Shown: positions 1 to 8,432 of the stretch, piece by piece | Numbering within the stretch: position 1 is the stretch's first letter | How the letters are laid out: each line of letters begins with the position of its first letter | Source of the DNA: Thermus thermamylovorans | GTDB taxonomy: Bacteria; Deinococcota; Deinococci; Deinococcales; Thermaceae | Length of the DNA stretch: 60,226 bases | Direction of reading: 5' to 3' | Assembly: GCF_004307015.1 (NCBI RefSeq) | Contig: NZ_SIJL01000003.1 | Span: forward strand, 88,893 to 149,118 | Translations under genes and position numbers: made by a program | Notes under the pieces: generated by a model | The model's database searches: none | The model's input: only the letters and a program-made list of their open reading frames with translations | Told to the model about the DNA's origin: nothing

Positions 1-226
1 CTCCTGGCTAGGGTACGGAGAGTACGCCCTTAAGCGCTACCGCCATCACCAGGCGGTGGGCGGCCCCCAACCCACCCGGGCGGTCATCGACCCCACCGCC
101 CGCACCGTGGCCGTCTCCGGCAAGCCGGTGTGGGTGAGCGGCATCCAGGCCCCGACCTGCGAGCCCTACGCTGGGCTCAACCGTTGCTTCGTGGGAAGCG
201 GGACCTATGCCTTCCAGGCCCCTTAG
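1..226 (+). CDS. C-terminal part of an unidentified protein (truncated by window edge)
   Basis: Open reading frame from the window edge to TAG at 224-226; about 74 residues are visible. The tail is beta-strand-like (alternating V/T/R with an AVSGKPVWVSG stretch) and carries two cysteines 11 residues apart (PTCEPYAGLNRCF), suggesting a disulfide-bonded exported domain. It overlaps the next gene by 20 nt, so it belongs to the same polysaccharide operon. I cannot assign a family from this fragment. Confidence 0.7.
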   Translation, partial: SWLGYGEYALKRYRHHQAVGGPQPTRAVIDPTARTVAVSGKPVWVSGIQAPTCEPYAGLNRCFVGSGTYAFQAP

Positions 227-1628
227 GGTTCTCTTCGTCACCGAGGGCACCTATCCCTACGCTGTGGGCGGGGTGAGCCGCTGGTGCGAACAGCTGCTCT
301 TCGGATTGCACGCCGAGTTCACCGTGCTGGCCCTATGGGGACCTAAGGCGGCGGAGCCAGCGCTGCCCCTGCCCCCGGGCGCCCGCCTGAAGACCCTGCA
401 CCTGTACCGCCCCCCCCGGCGCTTCCCCTTCGCCGGCGCCCCTCTTCACGCCTTGCTGGGGGCGTTGGAGAGGCTTTTCGCCTTTCTCTCCTTGGACGTG
501 CCCACCTTTCAGGAGGGCCTCTGGGAGCTCTTCCTCCTCCGCAAGCGCCACCTCTACGACCTCTTTCTCCACCCCAAGGCCCAGGCCCTGCTGAGCGAGC
601 GGCTCCGTCTGCTCCTGGGACGGTCCCCGAGCCTGGGGGAAAACCTGGCGGTTCTCCACTGGCTGCGCTCCACCCTGCTTCCCCTCCTGGCCCTGGATCC
701 CATCCCCGAGGCGGACCTGGTCCACGCCACCAGCGGGGGGCTTGCGGTGATCCCCGCCTGGCTGGTGGCCCGGCGGGCAGGGGTCCCCTTTCTCCTCACG
801 GAACACGGGGTTTTCCTGCGGGAGCGCTACCTGGCCTTTTCCGAAACCCAGCCCTCCCCCGCCGAACGCCTGGTCCAAGCCCGCTTTTACCACACCGTGA
901 GCCGTTTGGCCTACCGCGAAGCGCACTTCATCTCCACGGTGAGCCGCTTCAACCAGCGGTGGGAGGTGGAGCTGGGAGCCGACCCCGAGCGCATCCGGGT
1001 GGTGCCCAACGGGGTGGACCCCAGGCTCTTCGCGGAAGCCCCGCCCCGCCTGGAACCCCCACCCACCGCCGTCTGGGTGGGGCGGATCGACCCCTTGAAG
1101 GACCTGCTCACCCTTGTGGAGGGGTTTCACCTGGTGGTCCAGGAGCTTCCTGAGGCCCAGCTCAAGCTCTTCGGGCCGGTGCCCCGGGGCAACGAGGGCT
1201 ACGCGGAAAGCGTACGGCAACGGGTGCGGGACCTGAGCCTCGAGGGCCACGTGCACTTTATGGGCCCGGTCAACCCCGTGTACCAGGCCTACCACCAAGG
1301 CTGGGTGGGGGTGCTCTCCAGCATCTCCGAGGGCTTCCCCTACACGGTGATCGAGAACATGGCCGTGGGCCGAACCCTGGTGGGAACCCGCGTGGGGAGC
1401 GTGGGGGAGGTGTTGGAAGGGGTAGGGGAGGTGGTTCCCGCCATGGACCCCGAGGCCCTGGGCCAGGCCTTGCTTCGCTTCCTGCGGGATCCGGAACGCT
1501 GCCTGACCCTGGGACAGAAAGCGCGGGAAAAGGTGCTTGCCCTCTACACCCTGGACAGGATGCTCGCCGAGTTCTGGGAGATCTACCGCACCCTCACCGC
1601 CCGCCTTCCCATCGAGGTGCCGGAATGA
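207..1628 (+). CDS. pelF: PelF-like GT4 glycosyltransferase
   Basis: Predicted cytoplasmic GT-B glycosyltransferase of 473 aa that would transfer a nucleotide-sugar residue to a growing exopolysaccharide. The PelF hallmarks are visible: EGTYPYAVGGVSRW near residues 13-26 (UDP-sugar lobe entry), a LLTEHGVFLRERY segment near 195-208, VPNGVD near 265, and the GT4 E-x7-E motif in EGFPYTVIENMA near 375. ATG 207 lies 20 nt inside the upstream gene and is preceded by GGAAGCGGG; the 3' end overlaps the next gene as ATGA. PelF is known to polymerise GalNAc-rich Pel; the actual sugar here is inferred, not shown. Confidence 0.8.
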   Translation: MPSRPLRVLFVTEGTYPYAVGGVSRWCEQLLFGLHAEFTVLALWGPKAAEPALPLPPGARLKTLHLYRPPRRFPFAGAPLHALLGALERLFAFLSLDVPTFQEGLWELFLLRKRHLYDLFLHPKAQALLSERLRLLLGRSPSLGENLAVLHWLRSTLLPLLALDPIPEADLVHATSGGLAVIPAWLVARRAGVPFLLTEHGVFLRERYLAFSETQPSPAERLVQARFYHTVSRLAYREAHFISTVSRFNQRWEVELGADPERIRVVPNGVDPRLFAEAPPRLEPPPTAVWVGRIDPLKDLLTLVEGFHLVVQELPEAQLKLFGPVPRGNEGYAESVRQRVRDLSLEGHVHFMGPVNPVYQAYHQGWVGVLSSISEGFPYTVIENMAVGRTLVGTRVGSVGEVLEGVGEVVPAMDPEALGQALLRFLRDPERCLTLGQKAREKVLALYTLDRMLAEFWEIYRTLTARLPIEVPE

Positions 1629-2887
1629 GCGCCCGGGGAGAGTACCGCAAAAGCACGGGGGTGCCTTCCGGAGCGAAGGACCTGGAGGCCCTCGCCCAGG
1701 AACTCGCTGAGCTCCTCCGCCAGGTGAGCGACCCCTTCGAGCTGGCCGCCCACCTGGAGGTACTGGGGTACAACCGCTATCGCGTGGAGCGAACCTTCGG
1801 CCTGCCTAACACCTTTGCCTTGGCGCAGGCCCTGTTCGCCCGAGCCCGGAGGGATTTCCGCCCCAAGGCCAAAGCCCCGGCGGTGCCCGGGGTTCTCGGC
1901 CTGCGCCACCTGGCCATGGCCCTGAGCCTGGCGGGCAGCTTGGGGGTTTTCCTCCAAACCCAAGAGGTGGGCTGGCTACCGGCACTTTTTCTCCTGACCT
2001 GGAGCCAGCTGGCCGCCCGGGCCAGCCTGCGGGCCGCGGTAGAGATGGACCAAACCGGGGCCCGCCGCGTGGTCGCCGCCCTAGCCTGGCTGGGCCTTTT
2101 AGGCCTTTCCCTGGCAGCCCCCCTGGACCAAGGGCCCTGGACTTCCTGGAGCGTGGGGGCGGTCTGGGTGGGGGTGGGCATCCTGGGCCTGGCGGGCAGG
2201 GAAAGGCAGGCCGCGGTCCTGGCCCTGGCCTTCCTCCTGGGGGTGGGGCTCGCCTGGGTCCTGGCCTTCTCCCCCCTCTGGATCGGCCCGCCCACGGTCT
2301 TGGTGGCGCTGGGGCAGCTGCCGCGTCCTCGCCTCGAGGCCTTCTCCTTCCTGGCGAGGGCGTTGCAGGAGGAGTGGCCCTACGGCCTGTACGGCCTAGG
2401 GCAAGGGCTCATCCTATGGCAACTGGTCACGCTTCTGGGAAGCGTGGCCCTCCTGGGCTTGGCCCTTTACCTGCTCTCCGCTCTTCTGGTAGAAATGCGT
2501 CTAGGAGCCTTTGTCAAGGCCCTGGGGAAGACCCTTTGGAGCAAAGCAAGGCCCAACGCACTTCTCTTGGCCGTTCAGAGGGCCTTTTGGAACTACGCTT
2601 TAGCCGCTCTTCTCCCCACCTTCTTGCTCCTGGCAGCCCTCCCCTGGGTAGGCGGCTACGCCGAGGCACTGATGGGGTTCGGCTTCCTGACGCTAACCAG
2701 CGCCATGGCCCTCGGGCTGAACGCCCTGGGCGGGGCCCGATCCAGCGCCTATGCCCTCATAGCGGGGGCGCTTTTGCTCCAGCTCACCCAGAACCCCCTG
2801 GTCCTCGGGGCCGTGGGGCTCCTTCTCCTTCTGATTTTCCTGGAACACCTGAGGCACCCGGAGCGCTATGGCGTCTACCTGCTGTAA
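1625..2887 (+). CDS. Polytopic membrane protein of the Pel-like locus
   Basis: 420 aa. Residues 1-80 are a soluble helical region rich in Leu/Arg (LEALAQELAELLRQ and similar); from about residue 90 onward there are roughly ten hydrophobic spans. The start ATG overlaps the glycosyltransferase stop in an ATGA, so translation is coupled. Its position beside a PelF-like enzyme suggests a role as the membrane partner for polymer export or synthesis, analogous to PelG/PelE, but the N-terminus does not match the PelG signature and I do not recognise the family. Confidence 0.8.
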   Translation: MSARGEYRKSTGVPSGAKDLEALAQELAELLRQVSDPFELAAHLEVLGYNRYRVERTFGLPNTFALAQALFARARRDFRPKAKAPAVPGVLGLRHLAMALSLAGSLGVFLQTQEVGWLPALFLLTWSQLAARASLRAAVEMDQTGARRVVAALAWLGLLGLSLAAPLDQGPWTSWSVGAVWVGVGILGLAGRERQAAVLALAFLLGVGLAWVLAFSPLWIGPPTVLVALGQLPRPRLEAFSFLARALQEEWPYGLYGLGQGLILWQLVTLLGSVALLGLALYLLSALLVEMRLGAFVKALGKTLWSKARPNALLLAVQRAFWNYALAALLPTFLLLAALPWVGGYAEALMGFGFLTLTSAMALGLNALGGARSSAYALIAGALLLQLTQNPLVLGAVGLLLLLIFLEHLRHPERYGVYLL

Positions 2888-3572
2888 ACCCTTGGCCTTC
2901 TTCTACGGGCGGGGATGCCTGCCCAAACTGAAGGCCTTCCGCCGGGTGGTGCTGCAACCCTGGGCCTACACCCCGGAGGAGCTCGAGGCCCTCCGGCCCA
3001 CGGCAGCCCTGGCCTACCTCAGCGTGGGGGAAGAGGCGGGGCCCCCAGGCCCCTGGCGACGGGGCGGGCCCATCCCCGAGTGGGGCACCTACCCGGCCGA
3101 CCCCGCCCACCCGGGGTGGGTCACCCTAGTGGTGGAGCGGGCCTTAGTGTACCTGGCGCGCGGGTTTCAAGGGCTCTTCCTGGACAACCTGGATCAGGCC
3201 GCGGCGGCCTCGCGGGAGGCCACATTGCACTTGCTCTGGGAGGTGCGGCGGGCCACCGAGCCGATGTACCTGCTGGTGAACCGGGGCTTCGATCTGCTGC
3301 CGCAACTCGGGCACCTCGCCCACGGAATCGTCTTTGAAAGCTTCACCACCACGTGGCAAGATGGGGGGAAGCTCCTCCCCAGGTCCACCCTTCGGCGGAA
3401 CGCCCACGTGGCGCAAACCCTGGCGAACTTCCCCTGGGAACGTTATTCCCTGGATTACGCCCCGGAGCCCTGCCTCGCCCACCTGGCCGTCCGAAGGGCG
3501 TTCCGATACGGCCTTTACCCCTTGGTGGCCAAGGAGCGCCACCTGCTCCAGCCTACGGACACAGGGGGCTGA
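2868..3572 (+). CDS. GH114/TM1410-family glycoside hydrolase-like protein
   Basis: 234 aa, TIM-barrel protein related to endo-alpha-1,4-polygalactosaminidase (GH114, the PelA hydrolase domain). Visible: ALAYLSVGEE near residue 50, GLFLDNLD near 103-109 (acidic strand end), and FESFTT near 155. No signal peptide or membrane anchor is visible, so as annotated it would be cytoplasmic. ATG 2868 overlaps the preceding gene by 20 nt; the 3' end overlaps the convergent lipoprotein gene by 20 nt. In a Pel-like locus a GH114 protein would trim or cleave the GalN/GalNAc polymer; this is inference from family and context. Confidence 0.78.
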   Translation: MASTCCKPLAFFYGRGCLPKLKAFRRVVLQPWAYTPEELEALRPTAALAYLSVGEEAGPPGPWRRGGPIPEWGTYPADPAHPGWVTLVVERALVYLARGFQGLFLDNLDQAAAASREATLHLLWEVRRATEPMYLLVNRGFDLLPQLGHLAHGIVFESFTTTWQDGGKLLPRSTLRRNAHVAQTLANFPWERYSLDYAPEPCLAHLAVRRAFRYGLYPLVAKERHLLQPTDTGG

Positions 3573-4740
3573 TCCGGTCCAGCTCCACCACCGTCACGTA
3601 AGGGACGAACCCCTCTTCCCGCGCCTTTTGGCAGGCCGTGCGCACGTTCCGGGGGTCCAGCGCATAGTCCACCGTGAGGACCAGCTTCCCCGCTTCGCGT
3701 ATGGCCCGGGCATGGCGCAAACGGACGGCGCATCCTGGATCGGTGCACGCCCTGTCGGTTGCGTAGAAGAAGAGTTCCTCGAGGCCGACGCCATCCACGG
3801 CAGCCAGATAGCCGGGCCATGCCCTCAGCTCAGGGGCATTCTGCGGGAAAACCCAGAAGTCCGGTCGCCTCGCCTTCACGTAGGCGCTGATGCGTTGCAG
3901 AAGAGCCACCATCCTTTGGGCCAAGGTGTCCCGGGTTTCCCCGGGAACGAGGCTCAGGCTGATCCCCTCGTAAGCGTCCACCAAGTCCAGGTACACCCCC
4001 TGGAAACCAGCGGCCAGGGCTTTGTCCAGCCGCGGGGCCACCACCAGATCCCACCAGCGCTCGTCCCAGTACTTGACGTACCACTCCCCCGGCCACCCAG
4101 GAACCGTGTTCAATAGGAGATCGGAGGCCTGCTGCTGAACCAACAGGTACTCCGCCCGGTAGTTCTCCATCCCCCCGACCTCCAGGTAGGCCAGGGCTCG
4201 CTTGCCCCTTAAGGCCTGCAGGTCCTGCGGGCTCCAGGGGACCCGGCCATCCTTGGTGAGGTCTATGACCACCAGGTCTGCCGCCGTAGAACCGAGCTGA
4301 GCCAGGCCCGAAGGGGGGTAACCCGTGAGCTGGTAAACCCACGTTCGCACTCCTGAAGGGGAAGGCGAAGAGGAAACCACCGACAACCTGAAGCTCGCCG
4401 CCTTAGCGATCCCTCCCCCCTGGACCCTTAGGCTCAGGGGGTAGCTGCCTGGATCCACACTGGGGGCCACGCTCACCGCCAAGTTTTGGATCACGGGGTT
4501 TGCGCCGGTTACCTGCAAGGAGTCGGGAGAGAGGGAAACCCCGGTGGGAGCACCCACCAGGGAGAGGGTCACCTGGCCATCGAAGCCCCCTTGGGGGGTG
4601 AGGGTGAGGGTGAGGGTGCCCTGCTGTCCCTGCTGGACCGTGAGGCTGGTGGGCATGAGGGCGAGGGTAAGGCTAGGCAGAAAAAAAAGGTTACACCCTG
4701 TGAGGAAAACCCCAAGGAAGAAGAACCGTCCCCACCCCAC
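3553..4740 (-). CDS. Lipoprotein with Ig-like domain and GH114/TM1410 catalytic domain
   Basis: 395 aa. The N-terminal hydrophobic stretch ends in a lipobox (FLTGCN, Cys16), so it should be lipid-anchored at the cell surface. Residues 28-122 form a Thr/Val-rich Ig-like beta domain; residues 131-395 are a TM1410/GH114 barrel with YLEVGGMENYR (185-195), GVYLDLVDAYE (248-258) and a GLEELFFY segment near 323. It converges on the other GH114 gene. Start GTG 4740 is set by a TAGGAT box 6 nt upstream, implying a leaderless mRNA independent of the polysaccharide operon. Likely an extracellular polygalactosaminidase-type enzyme. Confidence 0.85.
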   Translation of the reverse strand: MGWGRFFFLGVFLTGCNLFFLPSLTLALMPTSLTVQQGQQGTLTLTLTPQGGFDGQVTLSLVGAPTGVSLSPDSLQVTGANPVIQNLAVSVAPSVDPGSYPLSLRVQGGGIAKAASFRLSVVSSSPSPSGVRTWVYQLTGYPPSGLAQLGSTAADLVVIDLTKDGRVPWSPQDLQALRGKRALAYLEVGGMENYRAEYLLVQQQASDLLLNTVPGWPGEWYVKYWDERWWDLVVAPRLDKALAAGFQGVYLDLVDAYEGISLSLVPGETRDTLAQRMVALLQRISAYVKARRPDFWVFPQNAPELRAWPGYLAAVDGVGLEELFFYATDRACTDPGCAVRLRHARAIREAGKLVLTVDYALDPRNVRTACQKAREEGFVPYVTVVELDRISPLCP

Positions 4741-4746
4741 GGAGCA

Positions 4747-4752
4747 ATCCTA
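4747..4752 (-). promoter_or_regulatory. -10 box, leaderless promoter of the GH114 lipoprotein
   Basis: TAGGAT followed by 6 nt and the GTG start at 4740. Confidence 0.7.
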
Positions 4753-4779
4753 CATCCCTTTTCTGAGCACCAGCGCAGC

Positions 4780-5583
4780 CTAGCCTAAGAAACCCTCCGC
4801 TAGCTCCTCCTTGCCCACCTCCAGGGTCTTCCCCTCCTCCAGGAGGAGCTCCACCGTGCCCTTCAGGGGGTTGAGCTTGTGCACCTTGCCGCAGACCCCC
4901 GCCTTGGTGCACACCCGGGCGTTCTTGCGGGGGAGCCCGGCCAGAAGCTCCTGGTAGACGGGGTGCTCGTAGGCCAGACAGCACAAAAGCCTCCCGCAGG
5001 GGCCGGAGATCTTCTCGGGGTTCAGGGGGAGCTGCTGGTCCCGGGCCAGCCTGATGGAGACCTGGGCGAAGCCCTGGAGCCAGGTGGCGCAGCAGGACTC
5101 CATGCCGCAGGCCCCCAGGGCCCCCAGGTAGCGGGCCTCCTCCCGGGGGCCCTCGGCCAGGAACTCCACCCGAACGCGGAAGCGCTGGGCGAGCTCCCGG
5201 GCGAAGGGCCGGAGGTTCACCCGCTCCTCCGCCGCGTAGTGGACGGCGAGGTGATAGGCGTCCAGGGTGAAGTCGCAGCCCAGGACCTTGGCCCTCACCC
5301 CCTCCTCCCGGAGCCGGGCCTTGAGGTAGAAGAGGGCCTCCCCCGCCCGGGCCAGAAGCCTCGCCGCCTGGTCCAGGTCCTCCTTGCTGGCCAGGCGCAC
5401 CACCTCCCCCGCCTCAGGGCCCGTCCGCGGGGGGGTGCGCACCTGGCCCACCTCGAGGCCCCTCCCCGTGCGCACCACCACGTAGGCCCCCACGGGGGGG
5501 GGCTCCCCCTGGAAGCGGAAGTACCGCAGCACGGGGGTGCGGGCCAGCCCCAGGGCTGCGTGCAGGCGGACACCCACGGTCAC
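4780..5583 (-). CDS. ricT: PSP1-domain protein RicT (YaaT)
   Basis: 267 aa. PSP1 family; in Bacillus RicT/YaaT belongs to the Y-complex that helps RNase Y and carries Fe-S clusters. The conserved cysteine sets are present: GACGMESCC (C159, C164, C165), GPCGRLLCC (C196, C201, C202) and a later CTKAGVCGK pair. Start GTG 5583 overlaps the holB stop as GTGA. The holB-ricT adjacency is the same as in Firmicutes, which supports the call. Confidence 0.9.
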   Translation of the reverse strand: MTVGVRLHAALGLARTPVLRYFRFQGEPPPVGAYVVVRTGRGLEVGQVRTPPRTGPEAGEVVRLASKEDLDQAARLLARAGEALFYLKARLREEGVRAKVLGCDFTLDAYHLAVHYAAEERVNLRPFARELAQRFRVRVEFLAEGPREEARYLGALGACGMESCCATWLQGFAQVSIRLARDQQLPLNPEKISGPCGRLLCCLAYEHPVYQELLAGLPRKNARVCTKAGVCGKVHKLNPLKGTVELLLEEGKTLEVGKEELAEGFLG

Positions 5584-6389
5584 GCTTCTAAGTCTAAGGC
5601 CAGCCGGGCCAGGACCAGGTCGGGGCTCACATACCGCTCCAGGGCCTCCCGGGCGGCCTCCAGGGCCAGGAGGGCCCGGGGGCGGCGGCGCAGGAGGGCG
5701 TGGAGGAGGGCAAAGCCCTCCTCCTCGGCGAGGAGCTCGCGGAGGAGGGCCAGGCGCTCCAGGAGGGGGGCCGCGAGGGCCCTTTTCCCCTTTTCCAGGC
5801 GGGCGCGGAAGAGGGCGGGGTCGGCCAGGGCCCTCAGGAGCCGCCCCGGGGCCCCGGCGGCGTAGGCCAGGAGGTCGGGGTCCTCCGTGAGGGCGCGGAG
5901 CCTGGCCTCGGGGACGGGTCCGAAGGGCACCTCCAGGGCCCGGCTGGCCAGGGTGGGGAGGAGGGTGTCCCGGCTGGGGGCGATGAGGACCAGGCGGGCG
6001 TAGGAGGGGGGCTCCTCCAGAAGCTTGAGGAGGGCGTTGGCCGCGGCCTCGGTGAGGCGGTGGGCGGCGTCCAGGACCGCCACCTTGGCCCGCTCCCGGG
6101 GGTGGACGGCGAGCCAGGCGAAGAGGGGCTCCACCTCCTCCAGGCGCACCTCGGCCCGGCCCCGCAGCCCCCCCTCCCGGGGCCCGAGCTCCAGGAGGTC
6201 GGGGTGCTCCCCGCAGGCGGGGGGAGGGAAGCCCCGGTTGAGGCCCCAGGCGTACCAGCGGGCCACGGGGCGCCTGCCCACCCCTTCGGGGCCGGAGAAG
6301 AGCAGGGTGGGGGCCGTGAGGCGGGGAAGAAGCTCCAAGACCGCCTCGTGGCCGACTATTCCCCCAGGGTCAGGCGGGTGTAGAGCCAA
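5580..6389 (-). CDS. holB: DNA polymerase III delta-prime subunit
   Basis: 269 aa clamp-loader subunit. Strongly similar to T. thermophilus HolB in the opening ALHPPDPGGIVGHEAVLELL and in TEAAANALLKLLEEPPSYAR, typical of delta-prime. The P-loop region FSGPEGVGRR lacks the GKT lysine, as expected for the non-ATPase delta-prime. Start chosen as TTG 6389: it has GGAGGGG about 7 nt upstream and matches the homologue's N-terminus; the open frame further upstream is only antisense-like sequence. It overlaps the upstream phosphodiesterase gene by 34 nt. Confidence 0.92.
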   Translation of the reverse strand: MALHPPDPGGIVGHEAVLELLPRLTAPTLLFSGPEGVGRRPVARWYAWGLNRGFPPPACGEHPDLLELGPREGGLRGRAEVRLEEVEPLFAWLAVHPRERAKVAVLDAAHRLTEAAANALLKLLEEPPSYARLVLIAPSRDTLLPTLASRALEVPFGPVPEARLRALTEDPDLLAYAAGAPGRLLRALADPALFRARLEKGKRALAAPLLERLALLRELLAEEEGFALLHALLRRRPRALLALEAAREALERYVSPDLVLARLALDLEA

Positions 6390-7078
6390 AGGGGAAACCC
6401 CTCCTCCTCGAGGCGGCGGGCCACCCTCCCCAGGTCGTAGGCCACCCGGAAGAACTCCAGCCGCTCCCCCTCCCAAAGGGCGAAGGCCGCCCCCGGTACC
6501 CCGTCCCGGGGCTGGCCCACGGAGCCCGGGTTCGCCAGGGCCCGCACCGCCGGGGGCAGGCGGAGCTCCCCCCCCTCGAGGAAGCGCCCGTAGCGCACCC
6601 AGGGCCGGGGGCCGGGGAGCTGCAGGAAGGCCCCCGCCAGGTGGGTGTGCCCGTGGAAGGCGAGCCGGGCCTCGGTGCAGGCGAAGGCCCGGCGGGCGGC
6701 CTCCAGTTCGTCCAGGTACTCGAAGGGGTCGCAGGGGGAGCCGTGGACCAGAAGGGCCCCCGCCGCCTCCTTCTGCCAGGGCCAGGAGGCCAGGAACTCC
6801 AGGTGCCTCCGGGAAAGCCGCGCCCGCTGCCAGGCCAGGATCTCCAGCACCGCCCCCTCCTGGGGCAGGGCCTCCAGGGCCAGCAGCCAGGCGTCGTGGT
6901 TGCCCAGGACGCACTCCGCCCCCACCTCCAGGAGCCAGTCCAGCACCCGGTCCCCGTCGGGGTAGTAGCCCACCGCGTCCCCCAGGAAGAGCACCCGGTC
7001 GAAGGGGGGGGCGGCCTGGAGGACGGCCTCCAGGGCGGGCCAGTTCCCGTGGATGTCGGCCAGGACCAGGTGCCGCAC
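6356..7078 (-). CDS. Metallophosphoesterase (YfcE/MJ0936-like phosphodiesterase)
   Basis: 240 aa. All calcineurin-like metal-binding motifs are present: D8-x-H10 (LADIHGN), GD at 33-34, GNHD at 59-62, and GHTH at 143-146. Likely a cytoplasmic phosphodiesterase; the substrate is not evident. Start GTG 7078 is fixed by TATTCT 7 nt upstream. First gene of the minus-strand unit running into holB and ricT. Confidence 0.88.
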   Translation of the reverse strand: MRHLVLADIHGNWPALEAVLQAAPPFDRVLFLGDAVGYYPDGDRVLDWLLEVGAECVLGNHDAWLLALEALPQEGAVLEILAWQRARLSRRHLEFLASWPWQKEAAGALLVHGSPCDPFEYLDELEAARRAFACTEARLAFHGHTHLAGAFLQLPGPRPWVRYGRFLEGGELRLPPAVRALANPGSVGQPRDGVPGAAFALWEGERLEFFRVAYDLGRVARRLEEEGFPLWLYTRLTLGE

Positions 7079-7085
7079 GGGGCTT

Positions 7086-7091
7086 AGAATA
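7086..7091 (-). promoter_or_regulatory. -10 box, leaderless promoter of the phosphodiesterase-holB-ricT operon
   Basis: TATTCT, 7 nt before GTG 7078. It overlaps the oppositely directed TACCAT box of the gene at 7102. Confidence 0.65.
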
Positions 7092-7095
7092 CCAT
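7090..7095 (+). promoter_or_regulatory. -10 box, leaderless promoter of gene 7102
   Basis: TACCAT, 6 nt before ATG 7102. Confidence 0.6.
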
Positions 7096-7101
7096 GAGGC
7101 C

Positions 7102-7725
7102 ATGGCCCCCACCTTGCTGGCAGAGCTCTCCTCCGACCTCGAGGTCCTCTCCCGCCGCCTGCGGGCGGGCCTGGACGAGTTCGGCACCCTGCTTTGCTAC
7201 CTGGAGGGGGGAAGGGGCGGGCGGACGGTCCTCCTCCACGCCCCCTACCCCGAGGCCCTCCCCGTCCTCCGGGCCCTCCACGGCTTGGCCTTCCGGGGCC
7301 GCCTCCTCCTGGCCCTGGACCCCTCCCCCCTCTCCCCCACCCTGGAGGGCCTCTCCCTCTCCGGCCCCGCCCGGGCCCCCCTGGCCCACCTCCTGGAGCG
7401 GCTGCGCCCCGACCGCCTCCTCCTGGCCTTCCCCGGGGAGGGCCTGGGCCTCTGGTACCCCGGGGGCAAGGAGACCCCGGAGGGCTGGCGGCCCCTGGAG
7501 GGGGAAGGGGAGCCCCTGGACCTCCGGGTGGAGGCCCCCACGGGCCTCCGCTACCGGGAGGTGCGCGCCTACGGTCCCTGGGAGAGCCCCCCTCTGCCCC
7601 TGGACCTGCCCCAGGGCCTGGGCCCCTACCTGGGGGCCGTGGGCCGGGAGAGGGGGGTTTCCACCTACGGGGTGGGGCTGGTAGACTTGAGGCGAAGCCT
7701 GGAGGCCCTCCTCGGCCTCGGGTGA
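7102..7725 (+). CDS. Hypothetical protein
   Basis: 207 aa, no signal peptide or membrane span; starts MAPTLLAELSSDLEVL. An amphipathic helical N-terminus (about 1-30) is followed by alternating Leu-rich beta/alpha segments. I do not recognise a family. The ATG at 7102 is preferred over upstream codons because TACCAT sits 6 nt upstream. It is divergent from the phosphodiesterase operon and 11 nt from the next small membrane-protein gene, so those two are probably co-transcribed. Confidence 0.8.
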   Translation: MAPTLLAELSSDLEVLSRRLRAGLDEFGTLLCYLEGGRGGRTVLLHAPYPEALPVLRALHGLAFRGRLLLALDPSPLSPTLEGLSLSGPARAPLAHLLERLRPDRLLLAFPGEGLGLWYPGGKETPEGWRPLEGEGEPLDLRVEAPTGLRYREVRAYGPWESPPLPLDLPQGLGPYLGAVGRERGVSTYGVGLVDLRRSLEALLGLG

Positions 7726-7736
7726 AGGGAGGTGGC

Positions 7737-7937
7737 ATGGTCTACATTGCCCTGTTCGCCGTGGGAGTAGCCTTGGTGACCCTGCTCTTCTACCTGATCC
7801 TGAACCCCCGGGTCCTCACCACCGAGGGGGAGACCTTCGACCTGCGCTTCATCCTCCTGATGCTGATCCTCATCATCCTCTCCGCGGCCACCGTGGCCCT
7901 GATGCTCATCCTGGGCAAGGCCTACCACCTGCTCTGA
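7737..7937 (+). CDS. Small two-span membrane protein
   Basis: 66 aa with two hydrophobic helices (about residues 3-23 and 38-60) separated by a short polar NPRVLTTEGETFDLR loop. Start ATG 7737 has GGGAGG 6 nt upstream. Function unknown; lies downstream of gene 7102, probably in one transcript. Confidence 0.75.
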   Translation: MVYIALFAVGVALVTLLFYLILNPRVLTTEGETFDLRFILLMLILIILSAATVALMLILGKAYHLL

Positions 7938-7973
7938 TCCCGGCCCTCCGGGGCAACCGCTTCCCGCGTGGCC

Positions 7974-8393
7974 TCACGGAGCGAGGGCTTCCTCCGGGTG
8001 GGAGGCCTCCCCCCGCAGGTAGCGCAGGTCCCGCTCCAGGTGGGCCCGGGTGGCCTCCAGGAGGGGCCCGAACTCCGGGGGAAACTCCCGCGTGAGGTGC
8101 TCCAGGCAGACCAGGAGCCCCTCCACCACCGCCCGCTCCTGTTCCCTCCGCCTTTTGCCCCCGCGGAGGGCGCTCCGGGCCAGGCGCTCCAGCCGCCGCA
8201 CCACGCACACCCGGGGCTCTCCCCCCACCCCGGCGCAGGGGAGCCCCTCCGCCCCCCCGCAGGCGGCGTAGGCCTCCTGGTAGCGGGGGGCGAGCTCCGG
8301 GCGGCCCAGGAGGGCGGGCCCCAGGGGCCCGGCGTGGGCCGCGGCCAGGCGCAGGTAGAGGGCGTGGCGGGCGCGGCGGATCTCCACCTCCAT
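7974..8393 (-). CDS. Hypothetical protein
   Basis: 139 aa, Arg/Leu/Ala-rich helical protein with a Cys-containing centre (CGGAEGLPCAG, CVVRRLERLA, LVCLEHL). No recognised domain. That it is real is supported by a TAGGAT box exactly 6 nt upstream of ATG 8393. Convergent with the small membrane-protein gene. Confidence 0.7.
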   Translation of the reverse strand: MEVEIRRARHALYLRLAAAHAGPLGPALLGRPELAPRYQEAYAACGGAEGLPCAGVGGEPRVCVVRRLERLARSALRGGKRRREQERAVVEGLLVCLEHLTREFPPEFGPLLEATRAHLERDLRYLRGEASHPEEALAP

Positions 8394-8399
8394 GCCCCC

Positions 8400-8405
8400 A
8401 TCCTA
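8400..8405 (-). promoter_or_regulatory. -10 box, leaderless promoter of gene 8393
   Basis: TAGGAT, 6 nt before ATG 8393. Confidence 0.65.
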
Positions 8406-8432
8406 CGGGCCCCGAGCCGGGACAAATGACCC

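Noticed and set aside
1625-2887. Assigning the membrane protein as PelG
   Set aside because: It lacks the PelG-like opening and has an 80-residue soluble N-terminus; context alone is insufficient.
4596-4618. GGGTGA tandem repeat
   Set aside because: Three hexamers encoding LTLTL in the Ig-like domain of the lipoprotein; ordinary coding repetition.
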